Positions 16,255 to 24,414 of a stretch of DNA of 64,000 nt are shown here, one piece after another (position 1 is the stretch's first letter; the number at the start of each line of letters is the position of its first letter). The notes under the pieces are model-generated. The model searched no databases, was not told where the DNA came from, and saw only the letters and a program-made list of their open reading frames with translations. Both the position numbers and the translations under genes were made by a program. The stretch lies in NCBI RefSeq assembly GCF_001619955.1, contig NZ_LQQO01000061.1, forward strand, positions 1 through 64,000, given 5' to 3'. This DNA is from Sphingomonas hankookensis (GTDB taxonomy: Bacteria > Pseudomonadota > Alphaproteobacteria > Sphingomonadales > Sphingomonadaceae).

Positions 16255-17037
16255 ATGCTAGGCTTCGGCCTCGCCGTCGAGCCACAGCTGTGGGCGCTGC
16301 TGTTCACCATGGTCCGCATCGGGGCGGCGTTCATCGTCGCGCCGCTGTTCGGCGCGGTGGCGATGCCGGTGCAGGTGCGGGTGCTGCTGTCGGGGGCGAT
16401 CGCGGTGCTGGTGCTGAAGGCGCAGCCCTTCGCCATCCCGACCGAAGTCTTTTCGCTGACCACCTTCCTCAGCATCGCCGCCGAGGGGCTGGTCGGCCTC
16501 GCCATCGGCCTCGTCCTCCAGATCGCGTTCGCCGCACCCGTCATCGCCGCCGAGATCATCGGCATCTCGATGGGCATCGGGTTCGCGGCGATGGTCGATC
16601 CGCAGAACGGCGCGCAAAGCCCGGCGCTCGGCACCTTTTTGTCGGTACTGCTGACGCTGCTGTTCCTTTCGCTCGACGGGCATCTGCTGCTGATCGACCT
16701 GATCGTGCGCTCCTATGAGCTGTTGCCGCCGGGTGCCGCGTGGCTGTCGCCCGCCAAGCTGGAGAATATCGCGATCTTCGGCGGCTATGCGTTCCTGTCG
16801 GGGTTGCTCCTCGCCCTGCCCGTTGGCTTCCTGCTGCTGTGCCTCAACCTCGTCATGGGGATGCTGTCGCGCTCGGCGCCCGCGCTCAACCTGTTCGCGG
16901 TCGGCCTGCCCGCCAGCCTGTTCGTCGGGGTCGTCGCCTTGTTCGTCGCCTTGCCGGCGATGACCGACTATATGCTGGTCATCGTGCAGGAGGCGCTGGA
17001 CGCCGCCAATACGCTGGTGCTGGGAGGCGTGCGGTGA
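16255..17037 (+). CDS. fliR: Flagellar export gate protein FliR
   Basis: Export gate membrane protein of 260 residues with about six membrane helices. Family segments include MVRIGAAFIVAPLFGAVAMP near 20, IIGISMGIGFAAMVDPQNGA near 106 and LLTLLFLSLDGHLLLIDLIV near 135. ATG 16255 begins MLGFGLAVEPQLW, a normal FliR length; the open frame continues upstream into palindrome-encoded sequence and should not be included. Only a weak ribosome site precedes it. The stop overlaps the GTG of flhB. Confidence 0.95.
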   Translation: MLGFGLAVEPQLWALLFTMVRIGAAFIVAPLFGAVAMPVQVRVLLSGAIAVLVLKAQPFAIPTEVFSLTTFLSIAAEGLVGLAIGLVLQIAFAAPVIAAEIIGISMGIGFAAMVDPQNGAQSPALGTFLSVLLTLLFLSLDGHLLLIDLIVRSYELLPPGAAWLSPAKLENIAIFGGYAFLSGLLLALPVGFLLLCLNLVMGMLSRSAPALNLFAVGLPASLFVGVVALFVALPAMTDYMLVIVQEALDAANTLVLGGVR

Positions 17038-18161
17038 GCGAGGACAAAACCGAAAGCCCAACCCAGAAGCGCCTCGACAAGGCGCGCGAAGACGGCGACA
17101 TCCTCAAGTCCAAGGAACTGGGCGCGGCGCTCGTCATCCTGGCCGGCTGTGCATGGCTCGCGCTGCTCGGCCCCTCGCTGGTGGGCGCCTGCAAGGCGAT
17201 CATGACCGCCAGTTTCAGTTTCGGCCGCGCCGATGTGGAGGATTTCCAGCCCTGGCGCCCGCTGGTCGAGGCGGGGTGGAAATTGCTGCCGTCGCTGGGC
17301 GGTATCCTCGCGCTCGCCGTCTCGGCCAGCATCCTTGCGCAGGCGGGGCTGACCGGCATCCGCTTCAACGGCGGCGCGCTGGCGCCCAAGAGATCGCGGA
17401 TCAACCCGGCATCGGGGATGAAGCGCATCTTCGGCACACAGGGCTGGATCGAACTCGGCAAGTCGCTGCTGAAGGTCGTCCTGCTCGGCGCCATCGGCTA
17501 TGTCATGCTGAAGAAAGCGGCCGTCAGCTCGGTGGGCCTCGTGTCGTCGAATGTCGACCAGGCGGTCGGCGATCTCGGCGGCACGTTCCTGACGCTGCTG
17601 TTCGTGATGGCGGGCGGACTGGTGCTGATCGCGGGCCTCGACGTGCCGCTGGCGATCTTCCAGCGGATGCAGCGCCTGCAGATGACCAAGCAGGAAGTGC
17701 GCGACGAGCATAAGGAAAGCGATGGCGATCCGCATGTGAAGGCGCAGATCCGCCAACGCCGCCACGAGATCCTGAAGGGCGGCTTCCGGCAGGCGGTGGG
17801 CGAGGCGCAGGTCGTTCTGACCAACCCGACGCACTTCGCGGTCGCGCTGCGCTACGACCATGGCCGCGACCAGGTGCCGGTGGTGGTGGCCAAGGGACGC
17901 GGGGCGACCGCCCTCGCCATTCGCGAGCTGGCGGCGGAGGCCAAGGTGCCGATGCTTGAATATCCGCAGCTCGCCCGCGCCGTCTATTACACCAGCCGCC
18001 AGGGGCAGGAGATCCGCGACGACCTGTACCTTGCGATCGCCACCGTCCTCGCCTTCGTCATGGGGGTCAACCGGCAGGCGGGCGGCATCCAGCCGCCGGT
18101 GACCGTGCCGCCCGAGGCGCGCTATGACGAGAACGGCAATCTTGCGGTAAAAAACCCCTAA
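17034..18161 (+). CDS. flhB: Flagellar export switch protein FlhB
   Basis: Export gate protein that cleaves itself and switches substrate class from rod/hook to filament. The protein has 375 residues: DKTESPTQKRLDKAREDGDI at the N-terminus, four membrane helices to about residue 215, then the cytoplasmic domain with the autocleavage motif NPTH (N264). The GTG at 17034 lies in the fliR stop (GTGA). The last codons overlap the -35 element of the candidate fliD promoter. Confidence 0.97.
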   Translation: MSEDKTESPTQKRLDKAREDGDILKSKELGAALVILAGCAWLALLGPSLVGACKAIMTASFSFGRADVEDFQPWRPLVEAGWKLLPSLGGILALAVSASILAQAGLTGIRFNGGALAPKRSRINPASGMKRIFGTQGWIELGKSLLKVVLLGAIGYVMLKKAAVSSVGLVSSNVDQAVGDLGGTFLTLLFVMAGGLVLIAGLDVPLAIFQRMQRLQMTKQEVRDEHKESDGDPHVKAQIRQRRHEILKGGFRQAVGEAQVVLTNPTHFAVALRYDHGRDQVPVVVAKGRGATALAIRELAAEAKVPMLEYPQLARAVYYTSRQGQEIRDDLYLAIATVLAFVMGVNRQAGGIQPPVTVPPEARYDENGNLAVKNP

Positions 18162-18185
18162 AGATTCAGGCCACGGTGCCGTTCG
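18159..18185 (+). promoter_or_regulatory. Candidate FliA (sigma-28) promoter of fliD
   Basis: TAAAGATT (from 18159), 15 bases after the TAAA, then GCCGTTCG (18178-18185). Seven of eight -35 positions match the sigma-28 consensus TAAAGTTT, and the -10 has the GCCG core. It begins in the flhB stop codon and would start transcription about 20 bases before the fliD ATG. Confidence 0.5.
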
Positions 18186-18212
18186 ATGGGGGAGACGGAC
18201 CGGGGACCCACG

Positions 18213-19718
18213 ATGGCGATCACGACGAGCAGTGCGACGGCCACCGCCACCACGGCCAAGACGACGACCACGACCAAGGCGACCACCCCCAACCTCGCCA
18301 ACGCATTGGGCGCGGGATCGGGCGTCGACACCGCCGCGCTGGTCAAGAGCCTGGTCGAGGCGCAGTTCGCCAACAAGAACGCCCGGCTGACCCGGCAGGC
18401 CGAAACGCTGACCGCGCAGGTGTCCGCCGTGTCCGAACTGAAATCGGGCATCACCGGATTTGCCAGCGCGCTCACCACCCTGTCCGAAAGCGGCGGGCTG
18501 ACCACCCAGCTGACCAGCAGCAGCGCGGCGGTGAAGGTGTCGACCGCCAAGGGTGCGACGGTCGCAAGCCTGAACGCCAGCGTCAGCGTCGCCCGGCTCG
18601 CCACGCCGCAGGTCGCAGTGACCAAGGAATCGTTCAGCACCACCGGATCGGTCGGCACCGGCACGCTCCAGCTGAAACTGGGCAGCGTGAAGGAGGACGG
18701 CACCTTCGCCGCGAACGGCACGACCATCCCGCCGATCACCATCACGTCGAGCGACGCGGCGTCGCTGCAGAAGGTCGCCGACAAGATCACCGCCGCCAAG
18801 GCGGGCGTCACCGCCAGCGTCGTGACCGACGCCAATGGCCAGCGGCTCGTGCTGCGCAGCACCGATGGCGCGAACCAGGCATTCACCCTGACCGCGACAC
18901 CCGACAGCGGCAGCGTCTCGCCGGGCCTCGAACGGCTGAACGTCGATTTCGACAGCAGCACGACCGATGGTGCCGAAGTGGTGACCCGGGCGGGCAACGC
19001 GGTGTTCAGCATCGACGGCGTGCCGATGGTCAGCGCGTCCAACAAGATCACCGGCGCGGACGGCGTCACGCTGGAATTGAAGGCGGTGACGACCGATGGC
19101 CCGGTGACGCTGAGTTCGTCCAAGCCGACCGAGGCGCTGACCGAAGCGGTGAACAATGTCGTCGCGGCATATAACGAGATGCTGGCGTCGGTGAACAAGG
19201 CGACCGATGCGATCACCGGCGACCTGCGCGCCGACCCGGCGGCGCAGGCGATGAAGCGGTCGTTGCAGAAGCTGACCAGCGCCGACCTGACCGGCAAGAC
19301 CGACGGCACCCCGACCACGCTGGCGGCGATCGGCGTGGCGACGAACAATGACGGGACGCTGCGGGTCGACAAGACGCTGCTCGCCTCCGCCATCGCCAAC
19401 AATCCCGATGCGGTCGAGGCGATGTTCGCCGCCGCGACCGGCAGCGACGGCACCACCGGCAAGAGCCTGCCCGCCGCGCTCAACCGGATCGCGGCCACCG
19501 CCAAGAGCACCACGCTGGGGCTGGGCGCCAGCGACAAGCGCTATGCCGAGGCGCAGGGCGCGCTCGCCAAGGAACAGGCCAAGGTCGCCGAACAGACCGA
19601 GGCGACCTCCACCCGCATGACGCAGCAATTCGCGGCGTCGGAAGCGCGGGTCGCCGCGTACAAGGCACAGCAGACCTTCATGGAAAACCAGATCAAGATG
19701 TGGACGCGGAGCGAATAA
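18213..19718 (+). CDS. fliD: Flagellar filament cap protein FliD
   Basis: Filament cap (HAP2) that folds flagellin at the growing tip. The protein has 501 residues. The N-terminal FliD_N region starts after a Thr/Ala-rich tail with LGAGSGVDTAALVKSLVEAQ (near 33); the C-terminal FliD_C region has VVAAYNEMLASVNKATDAI (near 316) and ends in a coiled coil (ASEARVAAYKAQQTFMENQI). ATG 18213 has GGGGA 6 bases upstream; ATG 18186 lies too close to the promoter. The stop shares a base with the fliS ATG. Confidence 0.95.
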   Translation: MAITTSSATATATTAKTTTTTKATTPNLANALGAGSGVDTAALVKSLVEAQFANKNARLTRQAETLTAQVSAVSELKSGITGFASALTTLSESGGLTTQLTSSSAAVKVSTAKGATVASLNASVSVARLATPQVAVTKESFSTTGSVGTGTLQLKLGSVKEDGTFAANGTTIPPITITSSDAASLQKVADKITAAKAGVTASVVTDANGQRLVLRSTDGANQAFTLTATPDSGSVSPGLERLNVDFDSSTTDGAEVVTRAGNAVFSIDGVPMVSASNKITGADGVTLELKAVTTDGPVTLSSSKPTEALTEAVNNVVAAYNEMLASVNKATDAITGDLRADPAAQAMKRSLQKLTSADLTGKTDGTPTTLAAIGVATNNDGTLRVDKTLLASAIANNPDAVEAMFAAATGSDGTTGKSLPAALNRIAATAKSTTLGLGASDKRYAEAQGALAKEQAKVAEQTEATSTRMTQQFAASEARVAAYKAQQTFMENQIKMWTRSE

Positions 19719-20119
19719 TGACCCGCTATGCCACCGCTCTGGCGGGCGATCCCGCCCAGACCTATCGCTCGGTCGACCTGGCCGCCCGCACCGGCGGCGC
19801 CGATCCGCATGCTTTGGTGTCGCTGCTGTACGAGGAAGCGATCCGCGCGCTGCGCTCCGCCGCCTGGGCGACCAATAATCGCCAATATGCGATGAAGGGC
19901 GAACGGGTGACCCGCGCGACCGCGATCCTGTTCGCGCTCGAAGCCGGCCTGGATTACGAAAAGGGCGGCGACCTGTCGCAGACGCTGTCGCGGCTCTACA
20001 CCGGCCTGCGCGAGCAGATCGTCAATGCGAGCATCGGGCAGGATGCCCAGCCGTTCCTGAACGCCGCCGCGTCGCTGACCGACATTGCCGAGGCGTGGGA
20101 AGCGGTCCGGCCGCGATAG
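19718..20119 (+). CDS. fliS: Flagellin chaperone FliS
   Basis: Cytoplasmic chaperone that keeps flagellin unfolded before export. The protein has 133 residues, with ALVSLLYEEAIRALRSAAWA near 30 and AGLDYEKGGDLSQTLSRLY near 76, matching the FliS helical bundle. ATG 19718 overlaps the fliD stop (TAATG), so the two are coupled. It is the last gene of the flagellar run and is followed by a family-A inverted pair. Confidence 0.94.
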   Translation: MTRYATALAGDPAQTYRSVDLAARTGGADPHALVSLLYEEAIRALRSAAWATNNRQYAMKGERVTRATAILFALEAGLDYEKGGDLSQTLSRLYTGLREQIVNASIGQDAQPFLNAAASLTDIAEAWEAVRPR

Positions 20120-20148
20120 GGCGGACGGCTCGGATCGCAACGTTCTTG

Positions 20149-20230
20149 GTCACCCCGGACTTGATCCGGGGTCCCGCTATCGGTCACCCGCAGAAGAAGA
20201 AGCGGGACCCCGGGTCAAGCCCGGGGTGAC
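20149..20230. repeat. Family-A inverted pair (REPIN-like)
   Basis: GTCACCCCGGACTTGATCCG facing GGGTCAAGCCCGGGGTGACG, with CCCGCT / AGCGGGACC continuing the stem inward. It can form a hairpin of about 30 bp and probably ends flagellar transcription. No gene lies between fliS and 20320. Confidence 0.8.
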
Positions 20231-20319
20231 GTTTTGGCAGGCGGTGGCACTCGCATCCCTCCCCGACCGCCCCTTCTCAACGGTGGCATCGCGCCCCGTG
20301 ATCCGCTAGCGGTGCGCGC

Positions 20320-20853
20320 ATGAAGCAACCGCATATCGTCGCGCTGGGGGGCACGCTGCGCCCGACTTCGGGCACCGCCGCCGCGCTGGAACGGGCGCTG
20401 ACCCATGCCAAGGCGCTGGGCGCGCGCACCACGCTGCTGACCGGGCCGGCGATCGACTTCCCGAACTACGAACCCGAGGCGGCAGGCGGCAATCCGCGCA
20501 TCCAGTCGTTCCTGCGCGCGCTGCGCGATGCCGACGGGATCATCATCGGGTCGCCGGGCTATCACGGGACGCTGTCGGGGCTGGTGAAGAACGCGCTGGA
20601 CCATGTCGAACTGCTGCGCCGCGACGACCGCGTCTATTTCGACGGGATGCCGGTCGGCATCGTCGCGACGGCGGCCGGGTGGCAGGCAGCGGTGGCGACG
20701 ATGACCACCCTGCGCACCGTCGCCCACGCGCTGCGCGGCTGGCCGACGCCGGTCGGGGTGGCGATCAACACCGTCGAGGACGGCGCGATCGACAAGGCCG
20801 ACGGGCAGCTGCGGCTGATGGTCGAGCAGATGATCGGCTTCGTGGCGCGGTAG
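20320..20853 (+). CDS. NAD(P)H-dependent FMN reductase family protein
   Basis: Flavodoxin-like reductase of 177 residues, presumably supplying reduced FMN or reducing quinones or azo compounds in the cytoplasm. Family marks are the N-terminal phosphate loop region (LGGTLRPTSGTAAALERAL), GIIIGSPGYHGTLSGLVKNA near 75 and LDHVELLRRDDRVYFDGMPV near 95. It resembles the NADPH-dependent FMN reductase (SsuE/ArsH-type) family; the physiological substrate cannot be inferred. It stands alone between two palindrome loci. Confidence 0.88.
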   Translation: MKQPHIVALGGTLRPTSGTAAALERALTHAKALGARTTLLTGPAIDFPNYEPEAAGGNPRIQSFLRALRDADGIIIGSPGYHGTLSGLVKNALDHVELLRRDDRVYFDGMPVGIVATAAGWQAAVATMTTLRTVAHALRGWPTPVGVAINTVEDGAIDKADGQLRLMVEQMIGFVAR

Positions 20854-20866
20854 GGCGCTTTTTCTT

Positions 20867-20894
20867 GTTACCCCGGACTTGTTCCGGGGCCCAC
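20867..20894 (+). repeat. Left arm of family-A pair flanking the nuclease gene
   Basis: A 28-base arm with core CCCCGGACTTGTTCCGGGG. Its reverse complement matches the arm at 21238-21265 at 26 of 28 positions and shares the TTGTTCC / GGAACAA variant, which other family-A copies in the window lack. Confidence 0.8.
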
Positions 20895-20916
20895 CGCAAG
20901 AATAAGGAAGTCGTTC

Positions 20917-21264
20917 ATGGTCGAACGCCTACCTTGCGTCTATATTCTCGCCAGCGCCCGAAATGGAACGCTCTACACCGAGGTCACGTCCGACTTGGTG
21001 CGCCGGATAGCGCAGCATCGCGAAGGCACTTTTGGCGGGTTTACTGCCGAGAAAAACATCAAACGGCTCGTCTATTGGGAAATCGCCGCCACGATGGAAG
21101 CTGCCATCTATCGTGAGAAAACTGTCAAACGGTGGCGGCGGGACTGGAAGCGCAACCTGATCGAACGGGACAACCCCGCTTGGAACGACCTTGCGATAGG
21201 ATTGGGCTTCGAACCCCTGCCATCGCCCAGCCGCCCGGTGGACCCCGGAACAAGTCCGGGGTGA
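20917..21264 (+). CDS. GIY-YIG family endonuclease lying inside a palindrome pair
   Basis: A 115-residue single-domain protein of the GIY-YIG group common in alphaproteobacteria. Visible family features are CVYILASARNGTLYTEVTSD at the start, an Arg-containing RRIAQHREGTF helix, KRLVYWEIAATMEAAIYREK with the catalytic-type Glu, and the KRWRRDWKRNLIERDNPAWN tail. Where relatives read LYIGVTSDL, this protein reads LYTEVTSDL, so the YIG tripeptide is altered. The ATG has AAGGAA 7 bases upstream. The last eight residues (DPGTSPG region) and the TGA stop are encoded by the right palindrome arm. It is convergent with the CorA-type gene. Confidence 0.82.
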   Translation: MVERLPCVYILASARNGTLYTEVTSDLVRRIAQHREGTFGGFTAEKNIKRLVYWEIAATMEAAIYREKTVKRWRRDWKRNLIERDNPAWNDLAIGLGFEPLPSPSRPVDPGTSPG

Positions 21265-21265
21265 C
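21238..21265 (-). repeat. Right arm of family-A pair flanking the nuclease gene
   Basis: The inverted partner of 20867-20894, 343 bases away. It overlaps the 3' end of the nuclease gene and supplies its stop codon; it also lies between the convergent nuclease and CorA-type genes, so it may act as a terminator for both. Confidence 0.8.
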
Positions 21266-21289
21266 GTAGTGGGTGGCGCAACGGTTGCC

Positions 21290-22243
21290 CTACCGCCCGA
21301 TCCAGTGTTTCCGGACGAACCACGCCACGATCCCTGCGCTCATCGCCACGCACAGACCGACGACCCCGGCGAACGCCCAGGGTTCGTCGGCAAAGGGGAT
21401 CCCCTTCACGTTCATGCCGAGCAGGCCGGTCAGAAAGGTCAGCGGCAGGAACACCATCGCCACGATCGCGATCTGGAGCGAGCGCTGGTCGAGCTGTTCG
21501 GCGCGCAGGTCGGTCAGCGTTTCGTGGACCAGCGCGGCGCGTTCGCGGATCGAATCGACCTCCTCTGCCATGCGCGCGGCGCGGTCGGCGGCGGCGGCGA
21601 GGTGGAGGCGGTCGTCGGCCTGCAGCCAGTCGCCGGGCAGTTGCCCCAGCTTTTCGAGCGCCGAACGCTGCGGCACGAGGAAGCGGCGATAGCCAATCGC
21701 GCGGACGCGGGTATGGGTGACGGCACGGCGCTGTTCGAAGATGCGGGTGGGGTCCAGCGCCTCCTCGCATTCGTCGAGCGTGTCGCCGAGATCGGCGATC
21801 AGCGGGTCGAGCTGTTCGGTGATCGCGCTGGCGAAGGCGACGATCAGGTCGCCGGGATCGGCCACCTCGCCACGCTCGACCCGGTCGACGACGGTGTGGA
21901 ACGCGGTCAGCTTGCGCCGGGTGACCGAATGGACGCGGCCCGCGCTGGCATAGAGGCGGACCGAGGCGAGCGGATCGGCGCTGCTGAGCACATCGTCGGA
22001 CAGGCCGCGCAGGTTGACGAACGCCCCCTTGCCGATCGCATCGCAGCGCGGGCGGGTCTCGACCGCGGTCAGCGGGTCGATGACGTAATCGGGCAGATGG
22101 GCATGGTCGCGCAGCCATTTGGCGACCACCTCCCCCTCGCCATGCAGATGGATCCAGGTGAAGCCGCCGGTCGCATCGACCGCCGCCAGCGGATCGATCG
22201 GCGTCGCCCGCCCGCCCTCGATATGCCACGCGCGACAGGTCAT
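21290..22243 (-). CDS. CorA/ZntB-type divalent metal transporter
   Basis: Pentameric inner-membrane transporter for Mg or Zn. The protein has 317 residues: a large cytoplasmic N-terminal domain and two C-terminal membrane helices. The first (IVAMVFLPLTFLTGLLGMNV) ends in the GMN filter motif; the second is about WAFAGVVGLCVAMSAGIVAW, followed by a basic tail. Domain layout and GFTWIHLHGEG near the start suit the ZntB branch better than classical CorA, but the ion is not decidable from sequence. The ATG overlaps the stop of the upstream gene (ATGA), making it the last gene of a lysA operon. Confidence 0.88.
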   Translation of the reverse strand: MTCRAWHIEGGRATPIDPLAAVDATGGFTWIHLHGEGEVVAKWLRDHAHLPDYVIDPLTAVETRPRCDAIGKGAFVNLRGLSDDVLSSADPLASVRLYASAGRVHSVTRRKLTAFHTVVDRVERGEVADPGDLIVAFASAITEQLDPLIADLGDTLDECEEALDPTRIFEQRRAVTHTRVRAIGYRRFLVPQRSALEKLGQLPGDWLQADDRLHLAAAADRAARMAEEVDSIRERAALVHETLTDLRAEQLDQRSLQIAIVAMVFLPLTFLTGLLGMNVKGIPFADEPWAFAGVVGLCVAMSAGIVAWFVRKHWIGR

Positions 22244-22995
22244 GCGAGGTCGATCGTCAGGCCGGGAAGCGGATCGGCGGGCAGCGGCCCCATGATCCGC
22301 ACCGCATCGGCGCGGGCGCGGTCGAGGATCGCTGCGGGAACGTCCGCAGTGTGGTGGATGCGGTCGGCCTGCCCCAGCCAGCGGGCTTCGCGTAAGCTCA
22401 GATCGTCGGGATCGGGCGAGCGCAGGCGAATTGTCTCGACGCGGCCGGCGACCGGGGCGGCGCCGTCGAGCCACCGTTCGACCGCATCGTCGGGATGCGG
22501 GATCATCGGGTCGAGCGGACCATTTGCGGCGATGGCAGCACCAATGGCGCGACGGCGGTCGCCTCCGTCGGGGAAGCGCGTGCGCAGGGCGGCGCGGGCG
22601 GCGCCCAGCCCTTCGGCCAGTCGCCCGACCCCGGCGGGCAGGATCGCTTCCAGCCGCTGGCGGATCGCCGCCGCCAGCCCCGCCGACACGCCGCCGGTCG
22701 ATATCGCGATCAGGATCGGCGAACGGTCGACGATCGCCGGCAGGGTGAAGTCGCAATCGGCCAGGCGATCGACCGCGTTGACGAGGATGCCGCGGGCCTT
22801 CAGCGCATCGATCGCGGTGCGCGCTTCGCCGTCATCCTCGACGGCGACGACGGCAATGCGGGCGTCGGCGGCATCGGCGACGACGGTCAGGCCGGTGCGT
22901 TCGAGCAGGCGGCGCTTGGCATCGGCCGCCTCACCCTCCCCCACCAGGATCACGCTGCGCCCGGCGGTGCGCAGCAGGATCGGCAGCCCGTTCAC
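22240..22995 (-). CDS. Precorrin-2 dehydrogenase / ferrochelatase-type protein (siroheme synthase N-terminal)
   Basis: NAD-dependent oxidation of precorrin-2 to sirohydrochlorin and possibly iron insertion, the last steps to siroheme. The protein has 251 residues. It starts NGLPILLRTAGRSVILVGEG, a Rossmann fold with the glycine-rich loop of CysG-N/Met8, and contains PILIAISTGGVSAGLAAAIR near 100, a conserved segment. No methyltransferase domain is attached, unlike full CysG. GTG 22995 overlaps the lysA stop (GTGA), and its own stop overlaps the CorA-type ATG. No sulfite reductase genes are in the window. Confidence 0.85.
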   Translation of the reverse strand: MNGLPILLRTAGRSVILVGEGEAADAKRRLLERTGLTVVADAADARIAVVAVEDDGEARTAIDALKARGILVNAVDRLADCDFTLPAIVDRSPILIAISTGGVSAGLAAAIRQRLEAILPAGVGRLAEGLGAARAALRTRFPDGGDRRRAIGAAIAANGPLDPMIPHPDDAVERWLDGAAPVAGRVETIRLRSPDPDDLSLREARWLGQADRIHHTADVPAAILDRARADAVRIMGPLPADPLPGLTIDLA

Positions 22996-24257
22996 AACCA
23001 GGGCGGCAGGCGGTCGGCCTGGGCCAGCGCCTCGATCGGGGGACGTTCGCGCACCACCGCGAACCGGTCGCCGGCCACCAGTACCTCGGGCACCAAAGCG
23101 CGTGAGTTGTAGGTCGAGGCCATGGTCGCGCCGTAAGCGCCGGCGGTCATGAACGCGACCAGATCGTCGGCGGCCACCACGTCCATCTCGCGGCCCAGGG
23201 CAAAGGTATCGCCGGTCTCGCACACCGGGCCGACGATGTTGGTCACCGCCCGCTCGCCGGTCGGGGTCACCGCGCGGATGTCGTGATAGGCGTCGTAGAG
23301 GCTGGGGCGCAGCAGGTCGTTCATCGCCGCGTCGACGACGACGAACGGCGCGGTCGCGCCCTGCTTCACGCGGATGACGCGCGACACCAGCACGCCGGCA
23401 TTGGCGACGATCAGCCGGCCGGGTTCGAACATCAGCCGCGCATCCCAGCCGGCGGTCGCGCGGGCGACCATCGCGCCGTATTCGGCCGGGCTGGGCGGCA
23501 GCGGCCTGGCGGGGTCGTAGGGGACGCCGAGGCCACCACCGAGATCGGCGTGGGTGATGTCGTGCCCCGCGGCGCGAAGGTCGCGGATCAGCGCACCGAC
23601 CCGGCCGAACGCGGCTTCGAGCGGCAGCAGGTCGGTCAGCTGGCTGCCGATATGCACCGCGACGCCGCGTACCCTGATCCCCGGCAGCGATGCGGCATGG
23701 GCATAGGCGGCGGGGGCGGCGTGATAGTCGATGCCGAACTTGTTCTCCTTGCCGCCGGTCGAGATCTTCGCATGGGTGCCGGCTATCACGTCGGGGTTCA
23801 CGCGGATGGCGATCTGCGCGACCTTGCCCAGCCGGGTCGCCACCGCCGACAGCATGTCGAGTTCGGGTTCGGATTCGATGTTGAACTGGCCGATGCCGGC
23901 GTTCAGCGCCTGCGCCATTTCGTCCGCGGTCTTGCCGACGCCGGAGAATACGACCTTGTTGGGGTCCATGCCGGCGTCGAGCGCGCGGTACAGCTCGCCG
24001 CCCGACACCACGTCCGCGCCCATGCCGGCGCGGGCAAGCGTGGCCAGCACCGCCTTGTTCGGATTGGCCTTCACCGCGAAGGCGACCAGCGGTTCGCCCT
24101 TGCCGAGGCCCGCGACGGCATCGCGGAACACATGGACATGCCGTTCGAGCGTCGCTGTCGAATAGACATAGACCGGCGTGCCGACCGCATCTGCGATGGC
24201 GGGCAGGCTGACATCCTCGGCATGGAGCGTGCCGTCGCGAAGGGTGAAATTATCCAT
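22992..24257 (-). CDS. lysA: Diaminopimelate decarboxylase
   Basis: PLP enzyme that makes lysine from meso-diaminopimelate. The protein has 421 residues, the usual length. The PLP lysine lies in LVAFAVKANPNKAVLATLAR near 50, the glycine-rich phosphate site in HADLGGGLGVPYD near 235, and the catalytic Cys in VGPVCETGDTFALGR near 345. ATG 24257 begins MDNFTLRDGTLHAEDV. Downstream it is coupled to the siroheme-type gene; upstream a family-B palindrome pair separates it from lptM and argH. Confidence 0.96.
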   Translation of the reverse strand: MDNFTLRDGTLHAEDVSLPAIADAVGTPVYVYSTATLERHVHVFRDAVAGLGKGEPLVAFAVKANPNKAVLATLARAGMGADVVSGGELYRALDAGMDPNKVVFSGVGKTADEMAQALNAGIGQFNIESEPELDMLSAVATRLGKVAQIAIRVNPDVIAGTHAKISTGGKENKFGIDYHAAPAAYAHAASLPGIRVRGVAVHIGSQLTDLLPLEAAFGRVGALIRDLRAAGHDITHADLGGGLGVPYDPARPLPPSPAEYGAMVARATAGWDARLMFEPGRLIVANAGVLVSRVIRVKQGATAPFVVVDAAMNDLLRPSLYDAYHDIRAVTPTGERAVTNIVGPVCETGDTFALGREMDVVAADDLVAFMTAGAYGATMASTYNSRALVPEVLVAGDRFAVVRERPPIEALAQADRLPPWL

Positions 24258-24305
24258 GACTGGCCCTTTAGAACGACGGGGGCGGGTTGAGAATGGGTCC
24301 CCGCT

Positions 24306-24401
24306 CGTCATTCCCGCGAAGGCGGGAATCCATAGACGCAGGCTTTGGCGACTCCATCGCGCGGGTAGCGTGTATGGACCCCCGCCTGCGCGGGGGTGAC
24401 G
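24306..24401. repeat. Family-B inverted pair between lptM and lysA
   Basis: CGTCATTCCCGCGAAGGCGG facing CCCCCGCCTGCGCGGGGGTG, about 60 bases apart, between two co-directional genes of the argH-lptM-lysA group. It may attenuate or stabilise transcripts. Confidence 0.75.
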
Positions 24402-24414
24402 ATGGAGCGCGTGG

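Noticed and set aside
16968..19628. An 886-codon minus-strand open frame opposite fliR to fliD
   Set aside because: Composition is Arg/Gly/Asp/His-rich and repetitive, with no recognisable motif; shadow of flhB and fliD.
20085..20309. Open frame overlapping the fliS end and the palindrome pair at 20149
   Set aside because: Most of it is encoded by the palindrome (PGLDPGSR-type peptide); no gene.
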